Shown piece by piece: positions 42,877 to 52,248 of a DNA stretch of 64,000 bases. The DNA is from Aldehydirespirator sp965221185. Its GTDB lineage: Bacteria; Actinomycetota; Acidimicrobiia; Acidimicrobiales; Aldehydirespiratoraceae. The stretch is taken from the NCBI GenBank assembly GCA_965221185.1, contig OZ244866.1, forward strand, positions 2,604,001 to 2,668,000, given 5' to 3'. Position 1 is the stretch's first letter; every line of letters starts with the position of its first letter. The notes below the pieces were generated by a model. It made no database searches and was not told the DNA's origin. It saw nothing but the letters and a program-made list of their open reading frames with translations. The translations under genes and the position numbers were made by a program.

Positions 42877-44187
42877 ATGTGCAGCGGATCTCTGAATCGG
42901 GCAACGTTTCACGATTGGGTTAGCGATCGACACCTTATGACGCTAGGTACTAATGCTGGTGCGCGTGCTTTGCCGTTCCAAGGTTGGCGCAACATCAAAG
43001 AGGCCTTCGCACCAGAGCTGGTAGCACGGGCGCTTGGAGAGAGCCCGATTCGAGTACGGCGATGTCTTGATCCGTTCGGTGGATCTGGAACAACTGGTTT
43101 GGCATGCCAGTTCTTGGGAGTCTATCCGGTAATCTCCGAAGTTAATCCATACCTCGCTGACCTCATTGAGGCGAAGCTAACCCCGTATAGATCTGTGGAC
43201 AACCTCCATCGTGACATTGCTGTTATCCTGGATACCGTCGATGGAACGAGCCTGGGTGTAAACGGTGTAGGCGAGTTGTTTTCGGGTGCTCCCAAGACGT
43301 TCGTCGAACCAGGTGACAAAGGCCGTTGGATCTTCAATCGCGATGTAGCTGAACGTATCGTTGCGATACGTATGGCAATCGATAATCTGGACGATCCGAC
43401 TCACCGCCGTCTCCTTCGTGTCCTACTCGGCGGAGTCCTGATTGAGGTTAGCAACGTCGTCGTTAGCGGAAAGGGAAGACGTTATCGACGGCAATGGCTA
43501 GAGCGTTCTATTCCACCTGAGCATGTTTCGGAGTTGCTCATAGCAGCTGCTGACAGGGCGCTCGACGACATTGAGCGTTTCGGGAGGCGTGCAGTAACTG
43601 CTCATGAGGTGATCCGTGGTGATGGCAGGATCGAACTAAGGAACATTCAGCCTTGCGAGATTGCTGTGTTCTCGCCGCCGTATCCTAACTCGTCCGACTA
43701 CACTGACGTCTATAACGTGGAACTCTGGGCTCTCGGATATCTGGATAGCTCGGATGCGAATGCGACGCTCCGTACGAAAACTCTTTCGTCGCATGTGCAG
43801 ATTGCGAGGATGTTCGCGCATGCACCCTCAGGCTCTCCAACGCTTGGGAAGACGATCGGCGAACTCAATTCAAAGAAAGATGAGCTATGGGACCAGAAGA
43901 TCCCTGCAATGATCGGTGCTTACTTTGCGGAGCTGTGCGAGATTCTCGATCGCCTGGGGGAAATAGTCACAGCCGGCGGGACAGTGTGGATCGTTGTGGG
44001 TGACAGCCGGTATGGGGGAATTCAGATCGTCGTTGCAGACGTGCTTCATGAACTAGCAGAGGCCCGGGGATGGCGGGTGTTGGCGCAGGAACAGCTTAGG
44101 GCCATGCGCACGTCAGCTCAGCAAGGGGGCCAGAAGGACCTGGCTGAGCACCTCTTAGTACTGCAGAACTTGACCGCCAATACCTGA
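42877..44187 (+). CDS. DNA methyltransferase (N6-adenine or N4-cytosine type)
   Basis: A 436-aa amino-methyltransferase. Motif I, the AdoMet site, is RCLDPFGGSGTTGLACQFLG (about residues 62-81), and motif IV, the catalytic loop, is CEIAVFSPPYPNSSDYTDVY (about 260-279). The order I before IV resembles alpha or gamma classes, and SPPY is commonly found in N4-cytosine enzymes, so the modified base is open. ATG 42877 is used; the frame opens nine codons earlier at TTG. It follows the nuclease by 35 bp in the same direction with the same low GC, so it may protect host DNA from that nuclease. It is intact while two of its neighbours are broken. Confidence 0.85.
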   Translation: MCSGSLNRATFHDWVSDRHLMTLGTNAGARALPFQGWRNIKEAFAPELVARALGESPIRVRRCLDPFGGSGTTGLACQFLGVYPVISEVNPYLADLIEAKLTPYRSVDNLHRDIAVILDTVDGTSLGVNGVGELFSGAPKTFVEPGDKGRWIFNRDVAERIVAIRMAIDNLDDPTHRRLLRVLLGGVLIEVSNVVVSGKGRRYRRQWLERSIPPEHVSELLIAAADRALDDIERFGRRAVTAHEVIRGDGRIELRNIQPCEIAVFSPPYPNSSDYTDVYNVELWALGYLDSSDANATLRTKTLSSHVQIARMFAHAPSGSPTLGKTIGELNSKKDELWDQKIPAMIGAYFAELCEILDRLGEIVTAGGTVWIVVGDSRYGGIQIVVADVLHELAEARGWRVLAQEQLRAMRTSAQQGGQKDLAEHLLVLQNLTANT

Positions 44188-44212
44188 TGTGTTGACTTGG
44201 TCTCCTGCCTGC

Positions 44213-45502
44213 TCAGGTGCGAGAGCTGGGGTCGCGTCCTCCTGCAGCGATTGAGGCGCATTGTTGGGACCGGGTCTTGATTTCTCGGGCCAGTAGGGCG
44301 GCAACAGGGCTAGTCCGAAGATTGTCCGGTAGGCGGTCGATCGCTGCAGCCATGGCGTCGGGCAGCCTCCCGGCGAGGTCAGCGACGCATTCGAGGGTCT
44401 CGCCGGGCAGCAGTTCCATTGCCTCAGCGGTGCGTTTCCATGCGTTGGGGCGGTCGGCTCTGGTGATCGTGTAGTCGCGCCCGATCCGCATCGCGAGTGG
44501 GATCTTGCCAACTGGGCGGTCGCCGCGGTACGGCAGGAAGGAACAGACGTCATAGAGCGGCGCGAGGCGCACTTGACCGCCGGCGAGCATCAGGCTGTAG
44601 TTCTTCGCGTGGGCGTCGGTTCCGGCTATGAGCCAGTTATAGACGAGGGCGTCCCGGAAACGCTCGACGTCCTCGTCGGGCTGAGTGCTGTGGGCGCGCA
44701 GCAGCGACGCTATCTCTGCGGGGGTCGGGCCACCCATGTTCTGGTACTTACGCGCCGGCGGCACGTTGAGCGCTTGGCAGAGGTCTTCTTGGTGGACTCG
44801 GGCGATCTCGCCGTCGGGGGTCGGGCGCCGGTCATAGCGTGTCACAATCAGCACTCGCTCGTCGCCGATGTATGAGCATTCGGTCTCCGCGGTGGGCAGG
44901 CCCAGGTTGGCGGCGGCCGCGCAGCTGAGATGCTCGACGATGTCGAGGTCGGGCCATTGGGTCGGGGCCGGTTTGAGGATGTGGGTGGTGGCGGCGTCGG
45001 CGATGGGCCGGGACCACCGTCCTTCGCTGTAGCGCAGCGCGGTCTTGGACTGGGCTCCGGCGAGGCTGAACGCCGCGGCAGCCGGGCCGCTGCTCCATGC
45101 TGTGAAGTCCGAACGCAGCCGGGCGATGATCCTGGCCACCTGGGACTCAGTGAGGGGGCTCAATGAGCCGCCGCGGCCGGTCAACGCGTCGAGCTGTTCG
45201 GGCCGGCAGAACTGGACCGCTCCGGCACAGTCCCAGCCGATCGGGGTGGCGAGCAGGTCGATGGGACGCGCCGACGGGGCTCCGTAGTCTGAGCGCCAGC
45301 GTTCCCTAACGGCGTCGTTGTCAGCGAGCAGGCCGTCGATCCAGTGCGTGGCGTCGAAGCGGCGCCGGATGTCTTGGGCCGACACCGACAGCGGGGTGGC
45401 GTTGTAGCCCGCTGCGTAGGAGAACATCGCGGGTCCGGTGTTGTCGCTGTCGTCGATGGTTCCGGCGACGCGACCGTCCATCAGCACTGTCAGCCTGGTC
45501 AT
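44213..45502 (-). CDS. hipA: HipA-family serine/threonine kinase toxin
   Basis: A 429-aa kinase of the HipA/CtkA family. All key elements are visible: SLAGAQSKTAL (P-loop-like autophosphorylation segment, residues 146-156), HILKPAP with the ATP-binding Lys (174-180), NWLIAGTDAHAKNYS with the catalytic Asp (289-303) and APLYDVCSF with the metal-binding Asp (314-322). Known HipA toxins phosphorylate aminoacyl-tRNA synthetases and stop growth. ATG 45502 overlaps the stop of the upstream 1461-aa gene as ATGA, exactly as hipB and hipA do, so that giant protein's C terminus probably is its HipB. It converges with the methyltransferase gene. Confidence 0.9.
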   Translation of the reverse strand: MTRLTVLMDGRVAGTIDDSDNTGPAMFSYAAGYNATPLSVSAQDIRRRFDATHWIDGLLADNDAVRERWRSDYGAPSARPIDLLATPIGWDCAGAVQFCRPEQLDALTGRGGSLSPLTESQVARIIARLRSDFTAWSSGPAAAAFSLAGAQSKTALRYSEGRWSRPIADAATTHILKPAPTQWPDLDIVEHLSCAAAANLGLPTAETECSYIGDERVLIVTRYDRRPTPDGEIARVHQEDLCQALNVPPARKYQNMGGPTPAEIASLLRAHSTQPDEDVERFRDALVYNWLIAGTDAHAKNYSLMLAGGQVRLAPLYDVCSFLPYRGDRPVGKIPLAMRIGRDYTITRADRPNAWKRTAEAMELLPGETLECVADLAGRLPDAMAAAIDRLPDNLRTSPVAALLAREIKTRSQQCASIAAGGRDPSSRT

Positions 45503-48500
45503 GACGCGCGTCCTGAGCGGACGGAGGCGGGTCCCGAGTGGGCGGCGATGATGTCGTCGAGCTCGAACGCGTCGTCGTCGTGGTCGATGCGCACTACGAG
45601 TCCGGCGGCGTCTGTGAGCTTGTGAACGGTGTCGGTGAGCGCGTCGCTGCGTGCGGCTTCGATCTTGGAGATCTGGACGCGGCTCACGTTTGCGCGGTCG
45701 GCCAGGTCCTGTTGGCGCCAACCCAATTCCTCGCGTGCTGCCCGTATCGCCCGGCCGAGGCTGTTGAGAGAGGTGATGCCGGTCCGCGGGGATGGCGAGC
45801 GGAGGGACAACGGGGCCAGCGACAGCGAGCTGCGCATCTCGCGCGCCAGGCTCAGCAGTGTGCCGATGCGATGCCGTGAGACGCCTGATTCGATCGCGGA
45901 GATGCGGGCCCGAGGCACACCGCAGCGTTCAGCCAGAGCCTGCTGGGTGAGTTCGAGGCTGAGTCGCCGTGTGCGCAGCGCCTTGCCTAGCTCGCTCGCC
46001 GCAGCCGAGCCTGGCGGTCGGGGGCGGCGGGAGTGTGGCCGTGATGTGCTCGACGGCCGTGAACGGGCGGTTGTCCGCGGCCGACGGTGGGCGTGGCCGG
46101 CGGCGGGCTTCGCGCTCTCAGCCGCCGCCGGGCTGTCAGGGAGTGAACCGATCACCGAGGCGGCTACCCGTAGATCGGCCGACGACAGTGACGAGAAGAC
46201 GCTCAGGAGCCTCTGGGCCGCGACCGCGGCGTCCGTCTCGGCTTCGTAAGCCGCCAAGAGGATCTCAGCCGCGGCCGGCAGCGGGTCGATCCGCGACCGC
46301 TCATCGCGTCCGGCGGCGGCGGCCCGGGCGGCGTGGACGAGGCCAGCCGCCAGTGGGGCCGGGTCGTGCAGCTCTAGCAACGCCCCCGCCAGCAACCAGC
46401 CAAGGGCTCGCTCGCGGTCGCCGTCGACCGCCGCGGCCCCGAGCCCGCGACACGCTGCATGCACGAGGTTGGGCATGTGCTGTACCCAACGGTCTTGCAG
46501 TACCCGTATGCGATGGGCAAAGCCGGCGGCGACAGCAGGGTCGCGCCAGGCGGCCGGCCGGCTGAGCCACAAGTCCCAGGCCGGGTCGGGGCCGTCTCTG
46601 TCGTCGCACCCTTCTGCCAGCTCCGTCCAGTTGATCGGCACATCGGCGATGTGAGCCCGCAGGAGATCGATCCTCGTGCCGAGACTGCCGGGCAGTGTGT
46701 CGCGCTCCGGCTGACCGTCGAGCGCCTCGTACAACGCGTAGGTGCCGAAGGTCGCAATCCCCAGCGTCTCCGCCAGGTGCCGCAGGGCGGCATCGTCGCA
46801 CCACAGCGCGCACCCGCGAACCGCGGCCACTCGCAACGCCGCGTCCCACACGAACGGCTCGATCACCGAATCCGGGTACCACTCCGGCCTGACCCCGCCG
46901 CTTGCGGCTCTCTGGCGTTTCGTCAGCGCCGCGACGACGCGTTCGGCGGACTCGACCATCCGATCCTTCTCTAGTTGGGAGAACTCCCTGAATGCGACCT
47001 GATCGACGGCGGACTCATACCACATCGTCGCGTCTCCCCTAGTCTTCGCCTGCGCGACCGCGAGGCTGGCGTCAGCGAGCAGCTGATCGGGCACGAGCAC
47101 ACGGCCGAACACACCGGCGAGGCGATCCAGGCTGAGCGCCGTTCGCGCCGAAAGCACCACGACACTCGTGTCGATGACGACGGCTCCGCCCATTGCGACC
47201 CGGGCCGCTTCGATCTCGCGTTCGAGCGTCTCGGGATCGGCGCTCACCGCGGTCAGGGATCCGCCAGGGCAGTCCGAATCCAGCAGCAGGCTCGCATACG
47301 GGCGGCCGGGCGACCAGAGCAGGCCGTAAGGAGCGCGCCCGGCATGCACATCGTCTACGAGTTGCCAGTCGATGGCGCTACTGCGCTGGCGCACCATCTC
47401 CCGCAGCATCTCGGCCTGCTCCTGGACGCTGGCGGCTTGCACCCGCCAAAGGATCTCGCTGGTAGGGAATCTCTCGACGAACTCCTCAAGCAGCTCGCGT
47501 GCTGTGTCCCTTTGCTCCTCTGTGAGGCTCACGCGCTCGCCGCCGCTCATCATGGCCAACAGGACCGAGCCGGTGACCTGTTCGGATCGTGGGAACAGCT
47601 TCGCCAGCTCGAGAAGGCCGGCTGTGTCGACTTCAGGCGCGTTGGGGCCCCCCAGCAGCACCGTGACAAGATGGGCTGCTTCCTCGCTGGTGGGAGTGAG
47701 GCGGTGCGTGCGCAAGTAGCGGCGGGCGTCCTCGTCGCGGCCTTGCCGTGATAGTGCGTACACGGCGGACCATGCGGCCCCGGAGTGCTCGGGATTCTCG
47801 CTGTGCATCGCCGTCGCGTGCTCATGAGCCTTCTGCCAGTCCTGGGAAGCCTCGGCTAGGTGCAACAGCGCCGTCTGGAGCCTGCGCCTCACATCCCGCG
47901 AGGCGCTGCGGGACAGTGCGTCATTGGCCGCGGCCTCAGCCTCGGTGGTGTTACCGCTTTCGACCAACTGCTCAACGAGGTCGGCGCCCAGCGGGTCGGG
48001 TCCGAAGTGCTCGACAGCGGCCCGCAGCGTCTCGATCGCCGCGTGCGTGTCGCCCTGCTTCTGTTGCGCTCGCCACAGCCAGTCGGCGTGCATCTGCGAC
48101 TCCGGAAGATGAGACCTCAGGATCTCGACCGCGCTATCGGGGTCGCCGCCCTGCAAAGCAGCCACACCGGAGAACAATGCGGTTTCCGCATCGGTGAGGC
48201 CTAGAGATTTCTCGTCGACCTCGTCGACTCGCTCTCCGAGGGTCGCGAGCGCGAACGCGACGTACTTGCGCGCTTCGGGTTCGCGAGCATCCTTGAACGC
48301 CTTGTGCATCAGACGGACCGCAGTCGGGTCGTCGCGCGCGTGGGCCTGTAGCGCCCGAGTCATGCTCCTTAGCCATGGATCGAACGAATCCAAGTCGAGC
48401 TGGTCAATGTCGTCGTGGCGCCCCAGCATCAACATCGCCTCAGCGACGACCCGCTGCACCGACGCGTGAGCAGCCTCGGCCCTGGTCGCCTCTCCCTCGG

Positions 48501-49884
48501 GTGCTGTTAGGCCGACTCGGAGCGCGCTCTTTGGCTCTTCGAGAGCGGCCAAAGCCTGGCACGCCACAAACACGGCCCGATGCGACGGTCCTCCCAATGC
48601 ACGCAGGCGGTCCCTGGCGTCGACGGCCAACTGATGCGCCCGCCCAAGCAGGCCGGGCTTGCGGATGGTGCCCAAGTCCGGCGCAAGGCCGAGCCCCAGG
48701 GTGAGCTGTGCCTGCTGCAACAGCAACCAGGGACGACCGGGATGTCTCGTGGCGGCCACGTCGAGCGCGGCCAGCGCCTCTTCTGGCCGATCTTTCTCAA
48801 GGAAAGCCCACGCGAGCATCCGCGCTGCCAACTCGCACACCGCTGGATCCTCAGAGTCTTGAAGCGCAGCCTCTCGCACGGCCTCGAGAACCTCCTCGGG
48901 AACGCGCCTCATCCTGGCCCGAGTAGCCGCATGCAGCGGATGCTCGGCCGGGATCTCCGCGGCGGTCGCCTCGGCAGCGGCGGTCTCGGCGTGAGCCGCA
49001 CCGTTGCCTTGTCCGTCCTCGGCTCGCTCGGCCGCCGAGATGGCGTTCAACGCCAAGTACAGACTGCGGCGCTGCGAGCCCGCCTCGATTGCCAGAGTCC
49101 GCACCTGGCTCCCCCCAGCCATGCAACTGGCGTCGATGAACTCGGCAATCGCCTCCCACGCCAGCGGTCCTGGCTGCGTCGCCCAGATGGGCGGATTCTC
49201 CGTCAATTGCACGAGGATGTCGGGCCCGACAGCGGCCGCAGCTGCCAGCAGTCGCTGGGTCCGGATGAGCGAGTCTGGGAACAGCACCCGCATCGACTCC
49301 AGCATCGAGCTGACAGGCTCCGGGAGCCGCAGGGCGAAGTCTGTCGCTTCGCGGCGTTCCTCCTCGACGCGCCGCAACGCCCGCACGAGCTCCTCCTGCA
49401 ACTCAGCCTGTGTCGAGAACGCCTTGTAGGACAGCCCGCCCTCATAGTCACGGACCTCGCGAATGAAGTCCGCCTGCCGCGTGCTCTCGGGCTTGGCCCG
49501 CTCCTTGAACACCAGGATGTCCTTGCCCAGGTCGCGTGCGCGCTCCCACTCCTCGCTGGTTGCCGACTTCCCTGACTGCTGCACTGTGCCGTACTTTGCG
49601 CCAAGCATCAGAACCATGACATCGCAGGCCGCAACGGCGCTCAGGCACGCCCGCTGCGGGGGACGCGACAGCGCGGGGGAGGTCTCGCCGATGAGAACGG
49701 GCTCATGGCCGAGAGCATCAACCAGGCGGCGAGCCGTGGCGCGAAACTGCTCGTAGCCGTCCGACACCGACGACACAAACACCCTCAACCGTTCGGAGGT
49801 ACGCTCGTTCCCGCGGTCATGCACTGCTGGCCACGACGTTCCAGACACCTGAGAACCGTCGACTTGGTCTTGCGTAGGCTCCAA
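45499..49884 (-). CDS. giant DUF4062-TPR-PIN-HTH-HTH protein, fused HipB-like antitoxin
   Basis: A 1461-aa single frame. About residues 31-170 form a DUF4062-like domain (RLRVFVSSVSDGYEQFRATA, CDVMVLMLGAKYGTVQQSGK), related to TIR/SLOG-like sensor modules. Residues about 190-890 are helical TPR-like repeats. A PIN-like nuclease domain follows at about 900-1060 (VVIDTSVVVLSARTALSL, then ALWCDDAALRHLAETLGI, with acidic residues in PIN order). After a further helical part and an Arg/Ser/Pro-rich linker come two Cro/HipB-type HTH domains (LTQQALAERCGVPRARISAI near 1311; QQDLADRANVSRVQISKIEA near 1390). It is coupled by ATGA overlap to hipA. The frame opens at TTG 49884; in-frame GTGs within the first 25 codons could be the start. 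Likely a sensor-antitoxin, and perhaps a second effector, of a defence or stress system. Confidence 0.82.
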   Translation of the reverse strand: MEPTQDQVDGSQVSGTSWPAVHDRGNERTSERLRVFVSSVSDGYEQFRATARRLVDALGHEPVLIGETSPALSRPPQRACLSAVAACDVMVLMLGAKYGTVQQSGKSATSEEWERARDLGKDILVFKERAKPESTRQADFIREVRDYEGGLSYKAFSTQAELQEELVRALRRVEEERREATDFALRLPEPVSSMLESMRVLFPDSLIRTQRLLAAAAAVGPDILVQLTENPPIWATQPGPLAWEAIAEFIDASCMAGGSQVRTLAIEAGSQRRSLYLALNAISAAERAEDGQGNGAAHAETAAAEATAAEIPAEHPLHAATRARMRRVPEEVLEAVREAALQDSEDPAVCELAARMLAWAFLEKDRPEEALAALDVAATRHPGRPWLLLQQAQLTLGLGLAPDLGTIRKPGLLGRAHQLAVDARDRLRALGGPSHRAVFVACQALAALEEPKSALRVGLTAPEGEATRAEAAHASVQRVVAEAMLMLGRHDDIDQLDLDSFDPWLRSMTRALQAHARDDPTAVRLMHKAFKDAREPEARKYVAFALATLGERVDEVDEKSLGLTDAETALFSGVAALQGGDPDSAVEILRSHLPESQMHADWLWRAQQKQGDTHAAIETLRAAVEHFGPDPLGADLVEQLVESGNTTEAEAAANDALSRSASRDVRRRLQTALLHLAEASQDWQKAHEHATAMHSENPEHSGAAWSAVYALSRQGRDEDARRYLRTHRLTPTSEEAAHLVTVLLGGPNAPEVDTAGLLELAKLFPRSEQVTGSVLLAMMSGGERVSLTEEQRDTARELLEEFVERFPTSEILWRVQAASVQEQAEMLREMVRQRSSAIDWQLVDDVHAGRAPYGLLWSPGRPYASLLLDSDCPGGSLTAVSADPETLEREIEAARVAMGGAVVIDTSVVVLSARTALSLDRLAGVFGRVLVPDQLLADASLAVAQAKTRGDATMWYESAVDQVAFREFSQLEKDRMVESAERVVAALTKRQRAASGGVRPEWYPDSVIEPFVWDAALRVAAVRGCALWCDDAALRHLAETLGIATFGTYALYEALDGQPERDTLPGSLGTRIDLLRAHIADVPINWTELAEGCDDRDGPDPAWDLWLSRPAAWRDPAVAAGFAHRIRVLQDRWVQHMPNLVHAACRGLGAAAVDGDRERALGWLLAGALLELHDPAPLAAGLVHAARAAAAGRDERSRIDPLPAAAEILLAAYEAETDAAVAAQRLLSVFSSLSSADLRVAASVIGSLPDSPAAAESAKPAAGHAHRRPRTTARSRPSSTSRPHSRRPRPPGSAAASELGKALRTRRLSLELTQQALAERCGVPRARISAIESGVSRHRIGTLLSLAREMRSSLSLAPLSLRSPSPRTGITSLNSLGRAIRAAREELGWRQQDLADRANVSRVQISKIEAARSDALTDTVHKLTDAAGLVVRIDHDDDAFELDDIIAAHSGPASVRSGRAS

Positions 49885-50446
49885 TTCTCGACTCCGTAAC
49901 GTTTAGGCAACATCACGATGCTGCACTACTAATGTTGCTAGAATCGTACCCGACGTAGGGCTCGCCTCCAACCCCTCGCGATGCAACCCCACCACCAGGG
50001 GAGCCCGCGGACCCGTGTTGAACAATGAGGGCGAATGCAGCCGATATACCGCTGGCACGGGACCCTGGAACGCACGGGGTCCCTTTTCTTTGCCCCACTG
50101 CTTCGATTGTGGCCATCGAGCACGCCGCTGGCGACGCCTCCGGTCCTTCGTCGCACAATCGCCTTGAACTCAGGTTGGCCAAGTCGCTCGGCGCGACACC
50201 TGTGCCGTCCGAGAACTTGTGCCGCCCCTCAGGATGCCGCCAGCAGCCGATTGGCGGCGCGACGCCGATGTGCCCGGGGAGGTCGCGGTTGCGTCCCACA
50301 AGGCACGGGGACACCGCCGAGGGACGCGCCGTCCCGAGTACAGCTAACAACCCCTTACGATGGATGTTCGCTCAGGGCCACTTCCGACACCCATGGCACA
50401 CCCGTCCCCGTAGCTGAAGCTCGCAACACATCAAGGAGCAGGCGGC
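49885..50446. other. divergent intergenic region between the hipBA-like and Gabija-like operons
   Basis: About 562 bp separating two outward-reading operons; it should contain both promoters. A plus-strand intrinsic terminator sits inside it at 50059-50091 with no annotated gene ahead. Open frames on both strands here look like chance frames. Confidence 0.5.
50059..50091 (+). terminator. orphan intrinsic terminator
   Basis: GGGACCC pairs with GGGTCCC around an 11-12-nt loop, followed by TTTTCTTT. It faces the plus strand, but the only genes to its left are on the minus strand, which suggests a short RNA upstream (within about 49900-50090) or an insulator ahead of the Gabija-like operon. Confidence 0.6.
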
Positions 50447-52240
50447 TTGCACATTGCTCGCATCAAGATAGAGAACTTCAGGAACTTTCGATCGATCGAC
50501 CTAGATGACCTCCCGTCAAGCCTGGTGCTTGTTGGCGAGAACGGCTCGGGCAAGTCGAATCTTCTTCGTGCCCTTCAACTTGTGCTGGACCCCTCCCTTC
50601 CAGAGTCATCACGCAAGCTTGTAGCAGAGGACTTCTGGGACGGCCTCAACCGACCCTTTGCTGGTAACGAGATCCGTGTTGTCGTAGAACTCGCCGGCTT
50701 GGACGACGATACGAAGGCCAAGGCAATCCTGGGCGAATATTTGGTCGCACTCTCCCCGCACAGGGCGCGGCTCACTTACGTGTACCGGCCCATGGCCTCC
50801 ACACCAAAGAGGCGCCACTCACGAGAGAGCGACTACGAGGTCGTGATCTTCGGCGGCAAGGATGAGCGTCACACGGTTGGTCGCGCCCAGTGGAGTTACA
50901 TCTCCCTGCGGATGCTGCCCGCGCTGCGAGACGCGGAGAGGGAGCTGCGATTGGCTCGATCGCCTCTTCGACGCCTCATCAACCGTGTATCAGTAGACGA
51001 GGCGGTGCTAACGGATGTAGCGACTCGGATCGACAAGGCCGGGGCCAAGCTTGCCGCAGTAGATGAACTGGCCAACGTGACGACTGCTATCGCGAATCGA
51101 CTCGAACTGATGGTCGGTGATCTCTTTGCGGTGAAGACATCGTTGGGCGTCCTTCCAGCGGAGAGCGATCAACTTCTGCGATCTCTACGACTCTTCATCA
51201 ACGATGAGAGGACTCGTGGGATAGAGCAAGCCAGTCTGGGCACCGCCAACCTCCTGTACTTGACGCTCCTCCTCCAGGACATCCGTGCCCAAGTCGATGC
51301 AGAGGAGATTGTCGACCTAGTTCTCGCCGTGGAAGAGCCCGAAGCCCATCTTCACCCGCACGTTCAGCGAGTCCTGTTTCGGCATCTTCTCAGACATGAG
51401 CGGAAACTTGTCGTAACAACACATTCTGCGCATATCGCGAGCGTCACTCCACTGAATTCGTTGGTGATCCTGCGCGAGTCCGGTGGTGAATCACAGGCCT
51501 TGCGGACGGCGGCCATCGACCTCAATGAACGCGAGAGCCGCGACCTTGAGCGCTACCTAGACGTCACACGCGCCGAAATGTTATTCGCCAGGATCGTGAT
51601 CCTCGTTGAAGGGCTCGCTGAACTATACTTGATCCCCGCATTCGCCCGTTCTGATGGCTTGGACCTCGACGCCCATGGCGTCACCGTTTGCTCCGTGCAT
51701 GGGACCGACTTCAAACCCTACGTGAGATTGCTCGGACCTGACGGCCTCAACGTTCCAACGGTCGTAGTTACCGATGGCGATCCCGACGCGTATGGAAAGC
51801 CCAGAGGGCTCGTTCGAGCTCGCAAGTTGTTGCCGAAGCCACATGCTCGGGAGATGAGGAAGGCAATGCATGAAACCGACTATGACCGAGCCCGCGCTCT
51901 GGCCGAGAAGCACCGCGTCATGGTCGGTGAGCGGACGCTGGAGATTGATTTGATCGCGACTGGCAGGACGAAAATGTGCGCCGCCTATGATGAACTCGTT
52001 GACCGGGCCGTCCAACAAGACCGCTTTCGTGAGGAGAGTTCGGCGGCACTCACGAACGAAGAAGCTAGAGCGAAGTTGCTAGCGCGAATTGAGCACGTCG
52101 GAAAGGGCCGCTATGCGCAACGTCTCGCACAACACATCGACGGCGTGCAGCCCCCCTGCTACATCGCCAATGCAATCGAGGCCGTTCGTGGACTCGCCGG
52201 CGACCTGGCAGACACGAACAGACGGGACTCGGGTGAATAG
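50447..52240 (+). CDS. gajA: GajA-like OLD-family ATPase/TOPRIM nuclease
   Basis: A 597-aa protein with an ABC-type ATPase domain (RIKIENFRNFRSIDLDDL, Walker A LVGENGSGKSNLLRALQL at about residues 27-44, Walker B DLVLAVEEPEAHLHPHVQ at about 286-303, then VVTTHSAHIAS) and a C-terminal TOPRIM domain (IVILVEGLAELYLIPAFA at about 384, VVVTDGDPDAYG at about 443). This is the architecture of GajA of the Gabija anti-phage system, whose TOPRIM nicks DNA when nucleotide levels fall. The TTG start at 50447 is supported by AAGGAG upstream. The UvrD-like partner gene follows after 8 bp. Confidence 0.85.
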   Translation: MHIARIKIENFRNFRSIDLDDLPSSLVLVGENGSGKSNLLRALQLVLDPSLPESSRKLVAEDFWDGLNRPFAGNEIRVVVELAGLDDDTKAKAILGEYLVALSPHRARLTYVYRPMASTPKRRHSRESDYEVVIFGGKDERHTVGRAQWSYISLRMLPALRDAERELRLARSPLRRLINRVSVDEAVLTDVATRIDKAGAKLAAVDELANVTTAIANRLELMVGDLFAVKTSLGVLPAESDQLLRSLRLFINDERTRGIEQASLGTANLLYLTLLLQDIRAQVDAEEIVDLVLAVEEPEAHLHPHVQRVLFRHLLRHERKLVVTTHSAHIASVTPLNSLVILRESGGESQALRTAAIDLNERESRDLERYLDVTRAEMLFARIVILVEGLAELYLIPAFARSDGLDLDAHGVTVCSVHGTDFKPYVRLLGPDGLNVPTVVVTDGDPDAYGKPRGLVRARKLLPKPHAREMRKAMHETDYDRARALAEKHRVMVGERTLEIDLIATGRTKMCAAYDELVDRAVQQDRFREESSAALTNEEARAKLLARIEHVGKGRYAQRLAQHIDGVQPPCYIANAIEAVRGLAGDLADTNRRDSGE

Positions 52241-52248
52241 CGGGTCCG

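Noticed and set aside
49913..50508. Small open frames in the gap between the HipBA-like and Gabija-like operons
   Set aside because: They overlap each other on opposite strands, span the terminator hairpin and lack any recognisable motif.
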